From the NCBI GenBank assembly GCA_021846395.1, contig JAJZXB010000005.1:62001-126000 (forward strand): a stretch of 64,000 nucleotides of DNA, in the 5' to 3' direction. The stretch is from Thermoplasmata archaeon (GTDB lineage Archaea; Thermoplasmatota; Thermoplasmata; Thermoplasmatales; Thermoplasmataceae). Position 1 is the first letter of the stretch. Every line of letters begins with the position of its first letter. Positions 16,344 to 25,437 of the stretch are shown one piece after another. The notes beneath the pieces were generated by a model. The model searched no databases and was not told where the DNA came from. It saw only the letters and a program-made list of their open reading frames with translations. The position numbers were made by a program, and so were the translations under genes.

Positions 16344-17189
16344 ATGAAGGCCAATGATATACGGAAGATGATGGATGAATCTGCAACCAGCACCATCACA
16401 CAAAAATTAAGATAAAGAATGTTATAGACCTTACAGAGAAATTTAAAAACCAGGTTTTAGAGATTCTGAATCAGATAAAATAACCATATATTTCCATGGT
16501 GGGGGCTTTGTTTTTGGGAATATGGAAACACATGATGGCCTCTGTAGACGCATGGCAAAGGCTTCAAAAATTAAGATTGTTTCTGTGGATTATAGACTGG
16601 CTTCCGAAAACAAATTTCTTAATGCCGTGAATGATGCACACGATTCGTTCAGGTATGTATACAGTAATAGCAATGCATTCGCATAAACAAAAAATTCATA
16701 TCAGTTTCTAGTGGCAGTGCCGGAAAAAATCTTGCCGCAGCAATGTGCATGATGGCAAGGGACAATAGGGAAGCTATGCCTGCACTGGATGTTCTTTTTT
16801 ATCCTTCACTGCCCCCTGATATTTTCTCTAAATTCTTTGGTGAATGTTCAGAGATCCATTTCTTAAATGAGGATGAGATTATGTGGTTTGCCAATCAGTA
16901 TTCAAAATCTGTGGATAGTTTGATAAACCCGTATTTTTCGTCTCTTGTTGCGAAAGATTTTTCTGTGTCACCTCCTGCCATAGTTATTACCGGTGAATAT
17001 GACCCGCTGAGTGATCCTGCAGAAACATTTGTTAAAAAGCTGAGAAGAGCAGGTGCCAATGCCGTGGGCATAAGGGCATCGGGTATTATTCATGGCTTTG
17101 CAGCAGGTTTTAAAATTTCATATGCTGCAAAAAATATTGTAAAAATGATTTATTCCATAATTCCTGATATGATGCGGGAACAGAATTAA
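16344..17189 (+). pseudogene. Broken alpha/beta-hydrolase (HSL/esterase family)
   Basis: Pieces of a carboxylesterase lie in order but in different frames. The N-terminus is MKANDIRKMMDESA, then the oxyanion motif YFHGGGFVFGNM (about 16490-16530), then VSVDYRLASENKF. A stop follows at about 16683. Next come the nucleophile region SSGSAGKNLAAA (normally GDSAGGN) and a long C-terminal frame from 16743 with VITGEYDPLSDPAE and GIIHGFA, carrying the acid and histidine. At least two frameshifts or stops separate the parts, so the gene is probably dead. Sequencing error is less likely with several lesions. Confidence 0.8.
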
Positions 17190-17381
17190 TTTTACCAAAC
17201 ATGCCTTTTCCCAATGCCATCTTTATGCCCATATCTAAATTTCCTATTTTTAATAAAAAAAATCACATTTCCTGAAGTATGTCAATACTTTATAGTGAAT
17301 AAAATATATAAATCAATTGAAAATGTTATCGCTATTTATTTTATTAATGCCCATTGTAAAATAAAGTTCCTAATGAAGGCA

Positions 17382-18245
17382 TTACATATTATTTTTCATT
17401 ATATTATCAACCTCCATTTTAAGTTCATGGAATTTTTCATCGTTGATTTTTAAAAATGGAGCTCTTGGTTCGCCTGCATCAATTCCAGTAAGTATCCTTA
17501 CTATGTCATATATAGAAGATATCACACCGTACTTTCCTGATAGTGATATTAATCTGTTTAAAATTAACTGATATTTATCCCCCTCTTTATTTAAATGGTT
17601 TTCAGATATTTTTTTGATAATATCATATCCATAATTGGCAGCACCAGCTACAAAACCGTCAAGATTTTCCCTGTAAGACGAGAGCACATATTGCCCGGGT
17701 CCTGTATAAACATTTATATTATCAACATTGTATTTTACTGACAGAATATCGCTCATATTTGGGGTTGTTTCCTTTATTCCTATGATGTTCCCACCGAGTT
17801 TTTTAATATCGTTTATAATGTCATAGGTGATATTGTATCCCGTGGTGGCTGGATAGTTATATATTATCGTGGGATAAATTTCTGATATTTTAAGGAAATA
17901 GTTCAGTATCCATTCCCTTTTTAAATCGGTGAAATAATACGGAGGTAATACACCTATAGCACATATTTTTGATTTTTTTGCCGATCTTGCAAGATCCATT
18001 GATTCTTCCATGTTCAATGAGCCACACTGAAGTATAATTTTATTTGGAATATACGAGAATGCATCCATAATTTTTTCTCTTTCACTCATGGATAGTGTGG
18101 GGCCAAGACCAGTTGTTCCAGCAAGAAAAAGGTAATCAATACCATTTTTCAGGAGATTGTTCCCATGATTTATCATTTTTTCCGTGTCCAGCTTATTTGA
18201 TTTAAATGAAGTCAGCAGTGGTACAATGGATGTTTTATTACTCAT
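17382..18245 (-). CDS. kdgA: 2-keto-3-deoxygluconate aldolase (DHDPS/KdgA family)
   Basis: A 287-residue TIM-barrel class I aldolase closest in pattern to archaeal KdgA. Visible features are TTGLGPTLS near residue 45, the tyrosine motif YNYPATTGYN and the Schiff-base lysine in GIKETTPN. The C-terminal GEPRAPFLKI resembles the YPRPP segment of Sulfolobus KdgA. It would cleave 2-keto-3-deoxygluconate to pyruvate and glyceraldehyde in the non-phosphorylative Entner-Doudoroff pathway known from Thermoplasmatales. A TATA-like stretch about 25 bases before the ATG suggests a leaderless message. Another DHDPS-family role is possible. Confidence 0.85.
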   Translation of the reverse strand: MSNKTSIVPLLTSFKSNKLDTEKMINHGNNLLKNGIDYLFLAGTTGLGPTLSMSEREKIMDAFSYIPNKIILQCGSLNMEESMDLARSAKKSKICAIGVLPPYYFTDLKREWILNYFLKISEIYPTIIYNYPATTGYNITYDIINDIKKLGGNIIGIKETTPNMSDILSVKYNVDNINVYTGPGQYVLSSYRENLDGFVAGAANYGYDIIKKISENHLNKEGDKYQLILNRLISLSGKYGVISSIYDIVRILTGIDAGEPRAPFLKINDEKFHELKMEVDNIMKNNM

Positions 18246-18323
18246 ATTACGATAAATTCATTTTATATTTAGATTTTTCCACATTATTCTTCATTGAAAA
18301 ATAAAATTATTAAAATAATGACT

Positions 18324-19037
18324 TTAAAACTCAATATCCTGATCAGAACATAACATATTATTTACAGGATTATTTCTTATGTAATTTTCTGTATCTTTAG
18401 TTAAATGTACTGGAACAAGATGTTTTGCCTTGCTTTCATTAAAAACATTTATGACACTGCTGTAAAAGGAGTGGCGCCAGTAATCTGCAATATTTTTATC
18501 CCCATCAGTGTACGTCATTTCGTGGAATAAATAATCCACATCTTCAGCCCCTTTAACAATACTGCCTGAATATGCTGTATCGCCACTGTAGAATATGGTT
18601 TTGCCGTTATATTCAACTCTATAACCGTTGTCGGGAATTATGTGGTTGCCCTTATATATTTCAATAAAATCAGTGCCTTTTTCAAGAAACTCAATGCTTT
18701 CAATGTCATCTTTAAACCATATTTCAGGAGTGTTAACTGACTTTAATAGGTCGAGTGTGTTTTCCTTAATTCCCTTCGTTCCAATTATAACAAGGGGCTC
18801 TTTTATTTTGTTTGTTGACCTGTACCATAAAAATTCAGGTAAACCAAGATAATGGTCAAGATGCATGTGGCTAATCAAAATATATTTTATTTTTTTTAGA
18901 TCTATATTTTTTTCAAGTATTGATTCCAGTGTGTGAGGGCCAAAGTCAAAAACAATGGTATCATCAAGAATGAATGAAACGTTTCTCTTTTTGACAATTA
19001 TATGTGAACTCCAGTTTCCCAGAAATTTTATTTTCAT
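18324..19037 (-). CDS. Metallo-beta-lactamase-fold hydrolase (RNase Z-like group)
   Basis: About 237 residues from the ATG at 19037; an in-frame GTG three codons earlier (19046) is the alternative. The fold's ligands are visible: ISHMHLDHYLGLPEF (HxHxDH), then FYSGDTAYSG, and late HLVPVHLT. The pattern resembles RNase Z or AHL-lactonase-like hydrolases, but the protein is shorter than a typical tRNase Z and substrate cannot be assigned. Its start is just behind the remains of the MFS gene stop (GAG TGA TAA AAA TG), so it was the second gene of a transporter operon before the IS event. Confidence 0.85.
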   Translation of the reverse strand: MKIKFLGNWSSHIIVKKRNVSFILDDTIVFDFGPHTLESILEKNIDLKKIKYILISHMHLDHYLGLPEFLWYRSTNKIKEPLVIIGTKGIKENTLDLLKSVNTPEIWFKDDIESIEFLEKGTDFIEIYKGNHIIPDNGYRVEYNGKTIFYSGDTAYSGSIVKGAEDVDYLFHEMTYTDGDKNIADYWRHSFYSSVINVFNESKAKHLVPVHLTKDTENYIRNNPVNNMLCSDQDIEF

Positions 19038-19042
19038 TTTTA

Positions 19043-19096
19043 TCACTCCGTTAGCTCTTCCAGACTTTTATCCTTTGTTTCCGGTGCCATTACCAC
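19043..19096 (-). pseudogene. C-terminal remnant of the MFS transporter gene
   Basis: Directly outside the right end of the IS element, the minus strand reads VVMAPETKDKSLEELTE then stop at 19043. PETK-x-KSLEEL is the classic C-terminal tail of sugar-porter type MFS transporters. This is the lost tail of the gene whose first part lies at 20839-21824. Confidence 0.75.
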
Positions 19097-19106
19097 TGTG
19101 AACTAC

Positions 19107-19126
19107 CTCACGCTAAAGCAGTGAAG
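19107..19126 (-). repeat. Right-end hairpin of the IS element
   Basis: On the minus strand CTTCACTGC and GCGTGAG form a short stem with bulged T residues. This is the style of hairpin that TnpA binds at IS200/IS605 ends, and it overlaps the last codons of tnpB. In TnpB systems the guide RNA would run through here and take its guide from the flank just beyond. Confidence 0.6.
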
Positions 19127-20355
19127 CTTCCTATATCAACCACAAAGCTTGCCTTCACGCCTGGAATACTGTTCAGGTATTCCATCATGCAGGTATAGGT
19201 TTTTATGTCCATAGGCGTAAATTTCCTACGTTCCGTAGGTACCATATATTCTAATATATTTATTGATGCATTTAGATCCCGATCAATATAAAGGTTGCAT
19301 GATTCACAGTTGAATATTCTTTCTTTTAAAGGCATCTTCTGCCTGTGGCCACAAATTGAGCATACCTGTGATGTGGGTGTATATCTTGGAACAACCTTGG
19401 GAGTACGTGATTTTCTCTTTAAATCATCCATTATTCCTCCTATTGCTGATCCCTGAATCTTCCTTCCCCACAGTTTCATCCATCCTTTTATGGGATCATT
19501 CTGGAATGCAATTGTCTCAAAACTATTTGTTATAATATTAACTATCTTATTTCTAGCATCCTTCTTCTTCTGTGTTATATTATTATATTCTTTATTTAAT
19601 TTATTCAGTGTTTTATACCAGTTCTTCCCATACTGTTTTCTACGTGATAGTTCTTTATGAAGTTTTATAGCCTTCCCTGTTAGTGGTATATCTTCATTAA
19701 TGATTATTCCATTTGATAGTGTTAATGAACTTTTAATACCGAAATCAATACCAATACCATTATCAGAATATATTATATCCTTTGGTTTTGTAAATGTTGA
19801 TATATGGATAAAATAATCCCCATTTCTGGATTCAAGTGTTGCATTAGCTATATCAGCATCCCTTGGTATCTGTTCAATACCGGAAACCTTTAACTTGCCT
19901 ATCCTCTGGATTCTAACATATTTGCCTGAAATGTTGTATGTATTTCCATACTGTTTGAGTGGGATGGTCCTGATCCTTCTTTTGAAATGCAACCTTCCAA
20001 TCTTATTACCATTCTTCTTTGAATTTGAAAGACCCTTTATGCTATCCTTAGTTTTATCAATAATCTCCTGTTTCATCTGTGATGATAGTAATAGTATATC
20101 TCTATCTTCATAATGGTCCTTTACCTTTATCTTAACTTTATTAATCCTGTAATCCTGGTTATAGATATCATCTTCCGATAAGATATAATTATAAAACCAT
20201 TTTGCCTCAAGAAAGATACGGTGAAGATTCTTTACCTTTGTTTTGCCCAGATGGGATATATCTATTTTCAGTTCATAGGATCTGCATGTCTGTGATTTCC
20301 TTCGTTTCTTTGTCTCCGATATGGTCTTTCTGATTGCATCATTCTTCTCAGACAT
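19108..20355 (-). CDS. tnpB: TnpB RNA-guided nuclease (IS605 OrfB)
   Basis: A 415-residue TnpB of normal length. The RuvC-like acids are D204 in GIDFGIKSS, the second motif TIAFQNDPIKGW (residues 281-292) and the last DRDLNASINIL (D358/D360). The zinc finger reads CSICGH, then CESC. In the second motif the position usually held by glutamate (ED or QDE in relatives) reads QND, so the acid is aspartate at best. A basic N-terminal domain (FTKxKRRK-like, KTKKRRKSQ) precedes. TnpB proteins cut DNA guided by an RNA from the element's right end and favour element retention. Its ATG overlaps tnpA. Confidence 0.95.
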   Translation of the reverse strand: MSEKNDAIRKTISETKKRRKSQTCRSYELKIDISHLGKTKVKNLHRIFLEAKWFYNYILSEDDIYNQDYRINKVKIKVKDHYEDRDILLLSSQMKQEIIDKTKDSIKGLSNSKKNGNKIGRLHFKRRIRTIPLKQYGNTYNISGKYVRIQRIGKLKVSGIEQIPRDADIANATLESRNGDYFIHISTFTKPKDIIYSDNGIGIDFGIKSSLTLSNGIIINEDIPLTGKAIKLHKELSRRKQYGKNWYKTLNKLNKEYNNITQKKKDARNKIVNIITNSFETIAFQNDPIKGWMKLWGRKIQGSAIGGIMDDLKRKSRTPKVVPRYTPTSQVCSICGHRQKMPLKERIFNCESCNLYIDRDLNASINILEYMVPTERRKFTPMDIKTYTCMMEYLNSIPGVKASFVVDIGSFTALA

Positions 20356-20761
20356 GTTTCTGCTCCTCTATGTATTTCTGTACAACTTCCAGTGTTACTG
20401 TACCAACAGATGAAATGAATTTTGATCTTGTCCAGAGTGTTGGGATCCTCTTCTTTAGCCATGGGAACTCTTCCCGAAGTACATGGGATGTATAACCCTT
20501 GATGAGGTTTACAATTTGAGTTATGTTTCTCTCTGGTTCAACATCAATGAGAAGATGTACGTGGTCTGGCATGACTTCCATTTCCATTATACTATATCCA
20601 TACTCAGATTCCTTCTCCTTAAGAAGTTCCTTCAACCTGACATCTACACCGTCAATTAATACCTTTCTTCTATATTTCGGACAGAAGATCACATGATACT
20701 GACAACTGAATACCATGTGGTCGTATGACTTATAAGACTTATTCGGTTGTGTTATCTCCAT
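20348..20761 (-). CDS. tnpA: TnpA transposase (IS200 family Y1/HUH)
   Basis: A 137-residue single-strand transposase of normal size. The HUH motif is MPDHVHLLID (H67, H69) and the catalytic tyrosine is Y130 in VVQKYIEEQ. The N-terminal core YHVIFCPKYRRKVL is typical of the family. It cuts and joins single-stranded element ends at their hairpins. All catalytic residues are present, so this copy looks able to move. Confidence 0.96.
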   Translation of the reverse strand: MEITQPNKSYKSYDHMVFSCQYHVIFCPKYRRKVLIDGVDVRLKELLKEKESEYGYSIMEMEVMPDHVHLLIDVEPERNITQIVNLIKGYTSHVLREEFPWLKKRIPTLWTRSKFISSVGTVTLEVVQKYIEEQKHV

Positions 20762-20838
20762 ATACTAAAAAAGATATGCCATACATGTACATATACTTTC
20801 GCATTTCATCCACATCGCAAGCTCAGTGGCTTTCATGG

Positions 20839-21824
20839 TTTAAATTACTTGTAAATCCCAGAATAGTTACGGGTTTCCTGCCCCATTTATCAATGGTTAT
20901 TATGCATAAAACTCCACCTATTATGGCAACGGCTGAAAATAATGCTGAACCGAGTATTGATTGGGAGTGGGATAAACCTAGAATTACCAATATTGTTGGC
21001 GTGAATAGCCCTATTCCATAAAATGCGGCATCATAAAAAAACCACGTTATTCCAAAATAAAGTGAATTTTTTCTGTATTTCCTGTTGAACAGCGTTTTAA
21101 ATGATGTTTTTTCTTTATTAATTCTTAAATTATCTGATTTTCCAGCTATTAATTGTTCCACATTTTCTGCTTTATTTATCTCACCATTATTTGCAAGCCA
21201 TCTTGCTGATTCGGGAATATCCTTTCTCAATACAAATATTATAACAGCAGGAATTATTCCTATTGCAAACATGTATCTCCATGCCTGTGTTCCAAATGGA
21301 AGCAATATATATCCTGTGAGGAATGCAAAGGCAGCTCCGACCCACCATGATAAACCATCACTAGCCAAAAACTTTCCTCTGGATTTTTTTGGAGTGAATT
21401 CAGATATTATTGTTGCACCTATTGCGTAGTCACCACCCAGTGCCAGACCAAGAATGAATCGGAATACAAATAGCGACCAGAAGTTAAAAGCCAATGTTAC
21501 CAGTACGGTGAATATTATAAATATCAACAGATCCCATTGATACATGAGTTTTCTTCCCTTTAAATCGGTAATATAGCCGATAATTATTGCTCCAAATAGC
21601 ATACCAATTGTTGTGGAGGCTGCCATTAAACCCTTTCCCATGGGAGTTGCCGCATACTTAAAAGGTCCTAAAACCGTTATTAATATCAGAGCAACTCCTA
21701 TGATAGAAATATCATACCCATCAAGAAATGTTCCAGCCACAGACAGCAAGGTTATTCTGTAATGTATGGGCTTTGTTTTAGCATCATCCAGTGCAGAATA
21801 ATTATCATTTTTTTCATTATCCAT
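20839..21824 (-). pseudogene. MFS transporter, truncated by IS insertion
   Basis: The start ATG at 21824 (MDNEKNDNYSALDD) opens a sugar/organic-acid type major facilitator. Its motifs include GTFLDGYDISIIGVAL in the first helix, DLKGRKLMYQWDLL after helix 2 and RFILGLALGGDYAIGA. About seven membrane segments are encoded up to DKWGRKPVTILGF, then the frame runs into the IS left end and stops at 20823. The family usually has 12 helices and about 450 residues. The frame upstream to 21917 is AT-rich promoter DNA. The transporter is presumably inactive. Confidence 0.85.
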
Positions 21825-21962
21825 TAGGAAAAATGTGTGGTGAATATAATAATATAACTTATATATAAAATATAGCGAATATAGAATATATAGAATGCAA
21901 AAATAAATGTATAACAATTAGGTTTCATAGTTGGATATAGGTGATAAAGCTCTTTTTAATTA

Positions 21963-22298
21963 ATGGCAAAAATAATTTTTTGGATTATGGCACTTTTAAA
22001 TGAAAGATTGGTAGATACAAAAGCTGATGAACCGGATAATTTATTTATAACCAATATGGAACTACTCAAAACTGAGAGTGATTTATATTTATTTCTAGAT
22101 GAAATACAGAATATAAAATACTTGGATAAATGGGTTATAAAGATTTACAATATGGAAAAATATTACATTGTAATAATTTGTCCATCATCAAAGTTATTAA
22201 GTTCTGAGATTTCCACTTCTCTGGCAGGAAGAAATATAACATATATAATTTATCCATTTTCATTTAAACAATATCTAAAAGCCCATGATGTTCCTTGA
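21963..22298 (+). pseudogene. Fragment of an AAA_14/DUF4143-type archaeal ATPase
   Basis: A 111-codon frame whose core reads LYLFLDEIQNIKYLDKWVIK, then SSKLLSSEISTSLAGRNITY and IYPFSFKQYLKAH. This is the Walker B to sensor region of the ATPases with a C-terminal DUF4143. The P-loop part is missing before it and the rest is missing after, since the frame stops where the protein should continue. It is best read as a deletion remnant of a gene of about 400 codons. Confidence 0.75.
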
Positions 22299-22645
22299 AA
22301 ACTGCAATTGTGGTAATTTTTGGTTGCAGATGCTTAAAAGCATGTAGAGAGATAGATAATGACGTTACATACACTATACATATCGATTATTGAATTTCAT
22401 TCTGAAACCTGTAAAACATCTAATAGATAAATAAATCAGATGTGATAATCCGTTGTTCGGCATATGGTTTTCTCTTTCTTACTGAAAGTAACTATAAGAT
22501 TGCAGAAATTAATGAAGTGAAAATTATGAAAAAATAGTAGATTTGCTGAAATTTGAATATAACTATATGCAGATAAATGTGAAATATTAAACACAGAAAT
22601 TCCTGATTGCCCTACAAAAAATTTAATAAGCATATTCACAATATT
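22299..22645. other. Gene-free stretch with the fbp promoter
   Basis: No convincing gene. The last part holds a TATA-like box (tttaataa at about 22622-22629), 26 bases before the FBP aldolase/phosphatase ATG. The remainder may be decayed sequence following the ATPase fragment. Confidence 0.4.
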
Positions 22646-22651
22646 ATGTTT

Positions 22652-23803
22652 ATGAAAGCAACAATTTCGCATATAAAGGCAGACATAGGAAGTCTTCCAG
22701 GTCACAGTATTGTATATAAACCTGTTGTAGATGAGGTAGAAAAATATGTAAAGGAGAAGGGACTTGAAACATCCTTAATTTCTGATTATAGAATATCACA
22801 TATAGGAGATGATGTTCAGATTACAATGGCACATGCGAGAGGTACAGATAATCCGGAAATCCATGAGTTGGCGTGGAATGCATTTAAGGCCGGTACTGAA
22901 GTGGCAAAAAAAGCAGGTCTTTACGGAGCCGGACAGGATCTTTTAAAGGATGCATTCTCTGGAAATATAAAGGGCATGGGGCCTGGAGTTGCAGAGCTTG
23001 AAATAACCCCGAGAAAGGCAGAACCGTTCATAGTGTATATGATGGATAAAACTGAACCTGGAGCATTCAACTATCCAATATACAAGATGTTTGCGGATCC
23101 ATTCAGCACACCTGGCCTTGTGATAGACCCAAACATGCATATGGGATTTAAATTTGAGGTTTGGGATATCTATAACGGAAAAAAGGTATATCTTTCATTG
23201 CCTGAAGACACATATGACCTTCTGGCATTAATCGGATCAAAGGGTAGATATGTAATTAAAAGGGTTTTCACGAAACCTGAACATGAGAAGTTACCGGATG
23301 AAAACGTTGCAGTGATTACCACAGATAAACTGTCCTTCATAGCAGGGGAATATGTGGGAAAGGATGACCCAGCGGGAATAGTGAGGATACAGTCGGGACT
23401 TCCAGCTTCTGGAGAAGCTCTCGAACCGTTTGCAAATTCCTATCTTGTTTCAGGATGGATGAGGGGATCATTCAATGGGCCCATGATGCCGGTGGGCATG
23501 AACAATTCAATAATGTCCAGATTCGATGGGCCTCCAAGAGTTATGGCACTTGGCTTTGTTCTTAAGGATGGAAAATTGCATGGGCCTGAAGACATGTTCG
23601 CAGATGTTGCTTTTGATTTCGCAAGGAATGAAGCACTTCAGATGGCAAATTACATAAGGAGAATGGGCGTATTTGAACCGCACAGGTTGCCAGATGACGA
23701 TATGGAATACACCGCCCTGCCAAAAATACTTGAAAAACTTGCACCAAAATTTGAAAAAATCGAGGACATTGGCGAAGAGAAAGAAATAAAAATGCATAAG
23801 TAA
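22652..23803 (+). CDS. fbp: Fructose-1,6-bisphosphate aldolase/phosphatase
   Basis: A 383-residue archaeal type V FBPase, the bifunctional gluconeogenic enzyme that makes fructose-6-phosphate from triose phosphates. The N-terminus MKATISHIKADIGSLPGH is diagnostic, with the metal-binding ADIGS. Metal and substrate loops GAGQDLLKDAF and VFDPNMH-like VIDPNMHMGFKF follow. The aldolase tyrosine and Schiff-base lysine are in GRYVIKRVF, spaced Y-x-x-K as in Sulfolobus. The ATG at 22652 fits a TATA box 26 bases upstream; an ATG two codons earlier (22646) is the alternative, and a longer frame to 22607 crosses the TATA box. Confidence 0.95.
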   Translation: MKATISHIKADIGSLPGHSIVYKPVVDEVEKYVKEKGLETSLISDYRISHIGDDVQITMAHARGTDNPEIHELAWNAFKAGTEVAKKAGLYGAGQDLLKDAFSGNIKGMGPGVAELEITPRKAEPFIVYMMDKTEPGAFNYPIYKMFADPFSTPGLVIDPNMHMGFKFEVWDIYNGKKVYLSLPEDTYDLLALIGSKGRYVIKRVFTKPEHEKLPDENVAVITTDKLSFIAGEYVGKDDPAGIVRIQSGLPASGEALEPFANSYLVSGWMRGSFNGPMMPVGMNNSIMSRFDGPPRVMALGFVLKDGKLHGPEDMFADVAFDFARNEALQMANYIRRMGVFEPHRLPDDDMEYTALPKILEKLAPKFEKIEDIGEEKEIKMHK

Positions 23804-23825
23804 TTTTTTTATTTTTTTTAAAAAA
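23804..23825 (+). terminator. T-rich terminator after fbp
   Basis: Directly after the stop, runs of seven and eight or more T separated by single bases form a typical archaeal U-tract terminator. Confidence 0.6.
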
Positions 23826-23877
23826 TTCTTATAACAAAGTTAAAATATCCTTTTTAAATATTGATGAGTGAAATAAA

Positions 23878-24027
23878 ATGCCATTCCCAGAAGCTATAGA
23901 AAGAAGATTAAACAGAAAAATATGCATGCGATGCTATGCCAGAAATTCCATTCATGCACTGAAGTGCAGAAAGTGCGGTTACACCGGCTTGAGAGTAAAG
24001 TCAAAGGAGAGAAAAAGTGCAAAGTGA
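23878..24027 (+). CDS. rpl40e: 50S ribosomal protein L40e
   Basis: A 49-residue zinc-ribbon ribosomal protein: it starts [19 protein letters not shown], continues [19 protein letters not shown] and ends KERKSAK. The two CxxC pairs (CMRC and CRKC) bind zinc, and the length matches archaeal L40e. It is short and easily missed. The last 11 bases overlap the GTG start of purQ. Confidence 0.95.
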   Translation: MPFPEAIERRLNRKICMRCYARNSIHALKCRKCGYTGLRVKSKERKSAK

Positions 24028-24802
24028 TTTAAAGGCTGCAGTCCTTCGAATGGAAGGAACAAACAACGAGGAGGAGGGTTTTTACTCGTTGAAAAGATCC
24101 GGTTTTGTTCCGGATTATGTCCATATTTCTGAACTTACATCAGAAAAAAAACACTTAAATGACTATGATTTGATTTTTATTCCAGGTGGGTTTTCATCAG
24201 GGGATTATGTCAGGGCCGGAGCTTTATTTGCAGCCAGGCTTAAGCCTTTCCTAAAGGATGTGGAAAAATTCAATGATTCAAAAAAATTAATTATCGGTGT
24301 ATGCAATGGCTTTCAGGTTTTAAGCGAACTGGGCTTATTGCCAGATACTGACAACACAAAAGAGAGAACAATGGTTCTTGCAACAAATGAATCTGATAAA
24401 TTTGAATGTAGATACACATATATAAAATACACATCAAAAAATAAAATATTCAAAAAATATTTTGAAAATAAAATAATTCAGGTTCCTGTGGCACATTTGG
24501 AAGGAAGGGTTTTGTTTAAAAATGATAAAATTCTGGAAGAAATCACAGAAAATGATCAGATATTATTTAAATACTCCAATTACAATGATACTGATTCATC
24601 ATATCCATGGAATCCAAATGGCTCGGTGATGGATATATCGTCATTGACAAATAAAAACGGCAATATAATAGGCCTGATGCCCCACCCTGAAAGAGTATAC
24701 TATAATTATCAAATGTCTCCGGATGGCAGTATGCATGAGATGGGAACTGGAGAATACTTTTTTAGATCTTTATATGAATACACAAGGCGTCTGGTTGATT
24801 GA
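24017..24802 (+). CDS. purQ: Phosphoribosylformylglycinamidine synthase, glutaminase subunit PurQ
   Basis: A 261-residue class I glutamine amidotransferase of purine synthesis, supplying ammonia to PurL. The catalytic cysteine is in [13 protein letters not shown], the histidine/glutamate pair in [12 protein letters not shown]. The N-terminal [12 protein letters not shown] is the PurQ pattern. The GTG at 24017 lies inside the end of rpl40e and gives an N-terminus of the right length; the next ATG would cut into the first strand. PurL and PurS are not in the window. Confidence 0.94.
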   Translation: MQSDLKAAVLRMEGTNNEEEGFYSLKRSGFVPDYVHISELTSEKKHLNDYDLIFIPGGFSSGDYVRAGALFAARLKPFLKDVEKFNDSKKLIIGVCNGFQVLSELGLLPDTDNTKERTMVLATNESDKFECRYTYIKYTSKNKIFKKYFENKIIQVPVAHLEGRVLFKNDKILEEITENDQILFKYSNYNDTDSSYPWNPNGSVMDISSLTNKNGNIIGLMPHPERVYYNYQMSPDGSMHEMGTGEYFFRSLYEYTRRLVD

Positions 24803-24870
24803 GCAATAAAGAAATATTGCATTTACATTCTTAAAAAATTAAACTATTCACTATTTTATCTAAAATAAGG

Positions 24871-25434
24871 CTAGCTGATTAGCTGACTTTTAATTTCATT
24901 ATGCCTTGATATGATATCATTCAACAAAATTCTGGCATTTTCATGGTATTCTTCCAGTGATGTGTCGTTAACAATCATGTAGTCCGCAAGGGAAATAACC
25001 TTTCCTATTCCCCAGTTTAATTCCCTGTTGTCCCTTTTTTTCAATTCATCTTCACTGTGGACATCATCTTCCCTGTCCCTTTTCAGAACTCTGTAAAGCC
25101 TGTCGCTTTCATTTGCAAAAACAGCAATTACTATCACATTTTTATAATTGTTTTTAAAATATTCCAGTTCCTCAAAATTTCTTAGGCCGTCAACAATGGT
25201 TATGTCCGAATTCGCTATATATCTGGATGTTCTTTGAGCCCATATGCCCATTCCATATCTTTCCCTTTCCCCTGAAGCATATAACCCTATTGATGAATCG
25301 TCAAAATTGATGCTGTTTTCACTGGCATATCCCTTAACAGTATTCCCCATATGAACATCAACGAATCCAAGAGACTTTGCCACCCTGACAAATTCATCTT
25401 TTCCTGAACCCGGCATGCCTGTGATAATTATCAT
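24871..25434 (-). CDS. UPF0200-type P-loop nucleotide kinase
   Basis: A 187-residue kinase-fold protein. P-loop GMPGSGKDEFVRVAK is at the N-terminus, then FVDVHMGNTVKGYA, TIVDGLRNFEELEYF, and a lid rich in charged residues (LKRDREDDVHSEDE). The archaeal UPF0200 family resembles dephospho-CoA and adenylate kinases, but its substrate is not established as far as I know. It follows the small gene at 25438-25737 with a 3-base gap, so the two are one transcription unit. Confidence 0.8.
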   Translation of the reverse strand: MIIITGMPGSGKDEFVRVAKSLGFVDVHMGNTVKGYASENSINFDDSSIGLYASGERERYGMGIWAQRTSRYIANSDITIVDGLRNFEELEYFKNNYKNVIVIAVFANESDRLYRVLKRDREDDVHSEDELKKRDNRELNWGIGKVISLADYMIVNDTSLEEYHENARILLNDIISRHNEIKSQLIS

Positions 25435-25437
25435 TGT

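Larger units (their letters stand above)
19097..20838 (-). mobile_element. IS200/IS605-family insertion sequence with tnpA and tnpB
   Basis: An element of about 1.74 kb read on the minus strand. The left end (near 20838) holds AAAGCCACTGAGCTTGCG, which can fold as AAGC/GCTT and is repeated in the relic at 15176. tnpA and tnpB overlap by 8 bases. The right end is a bulged hairpin at 19107-19126 followed by GTAGTTCAC. Both genes look intact. It interrupts an MFS gene, whose start and tail flank it, with about 100-150 codons of the host gene missing. The exact ends are my estimate to within about 10 bases; no inverted repeats or target duplication are expected for this family. Confidence 0.85.
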
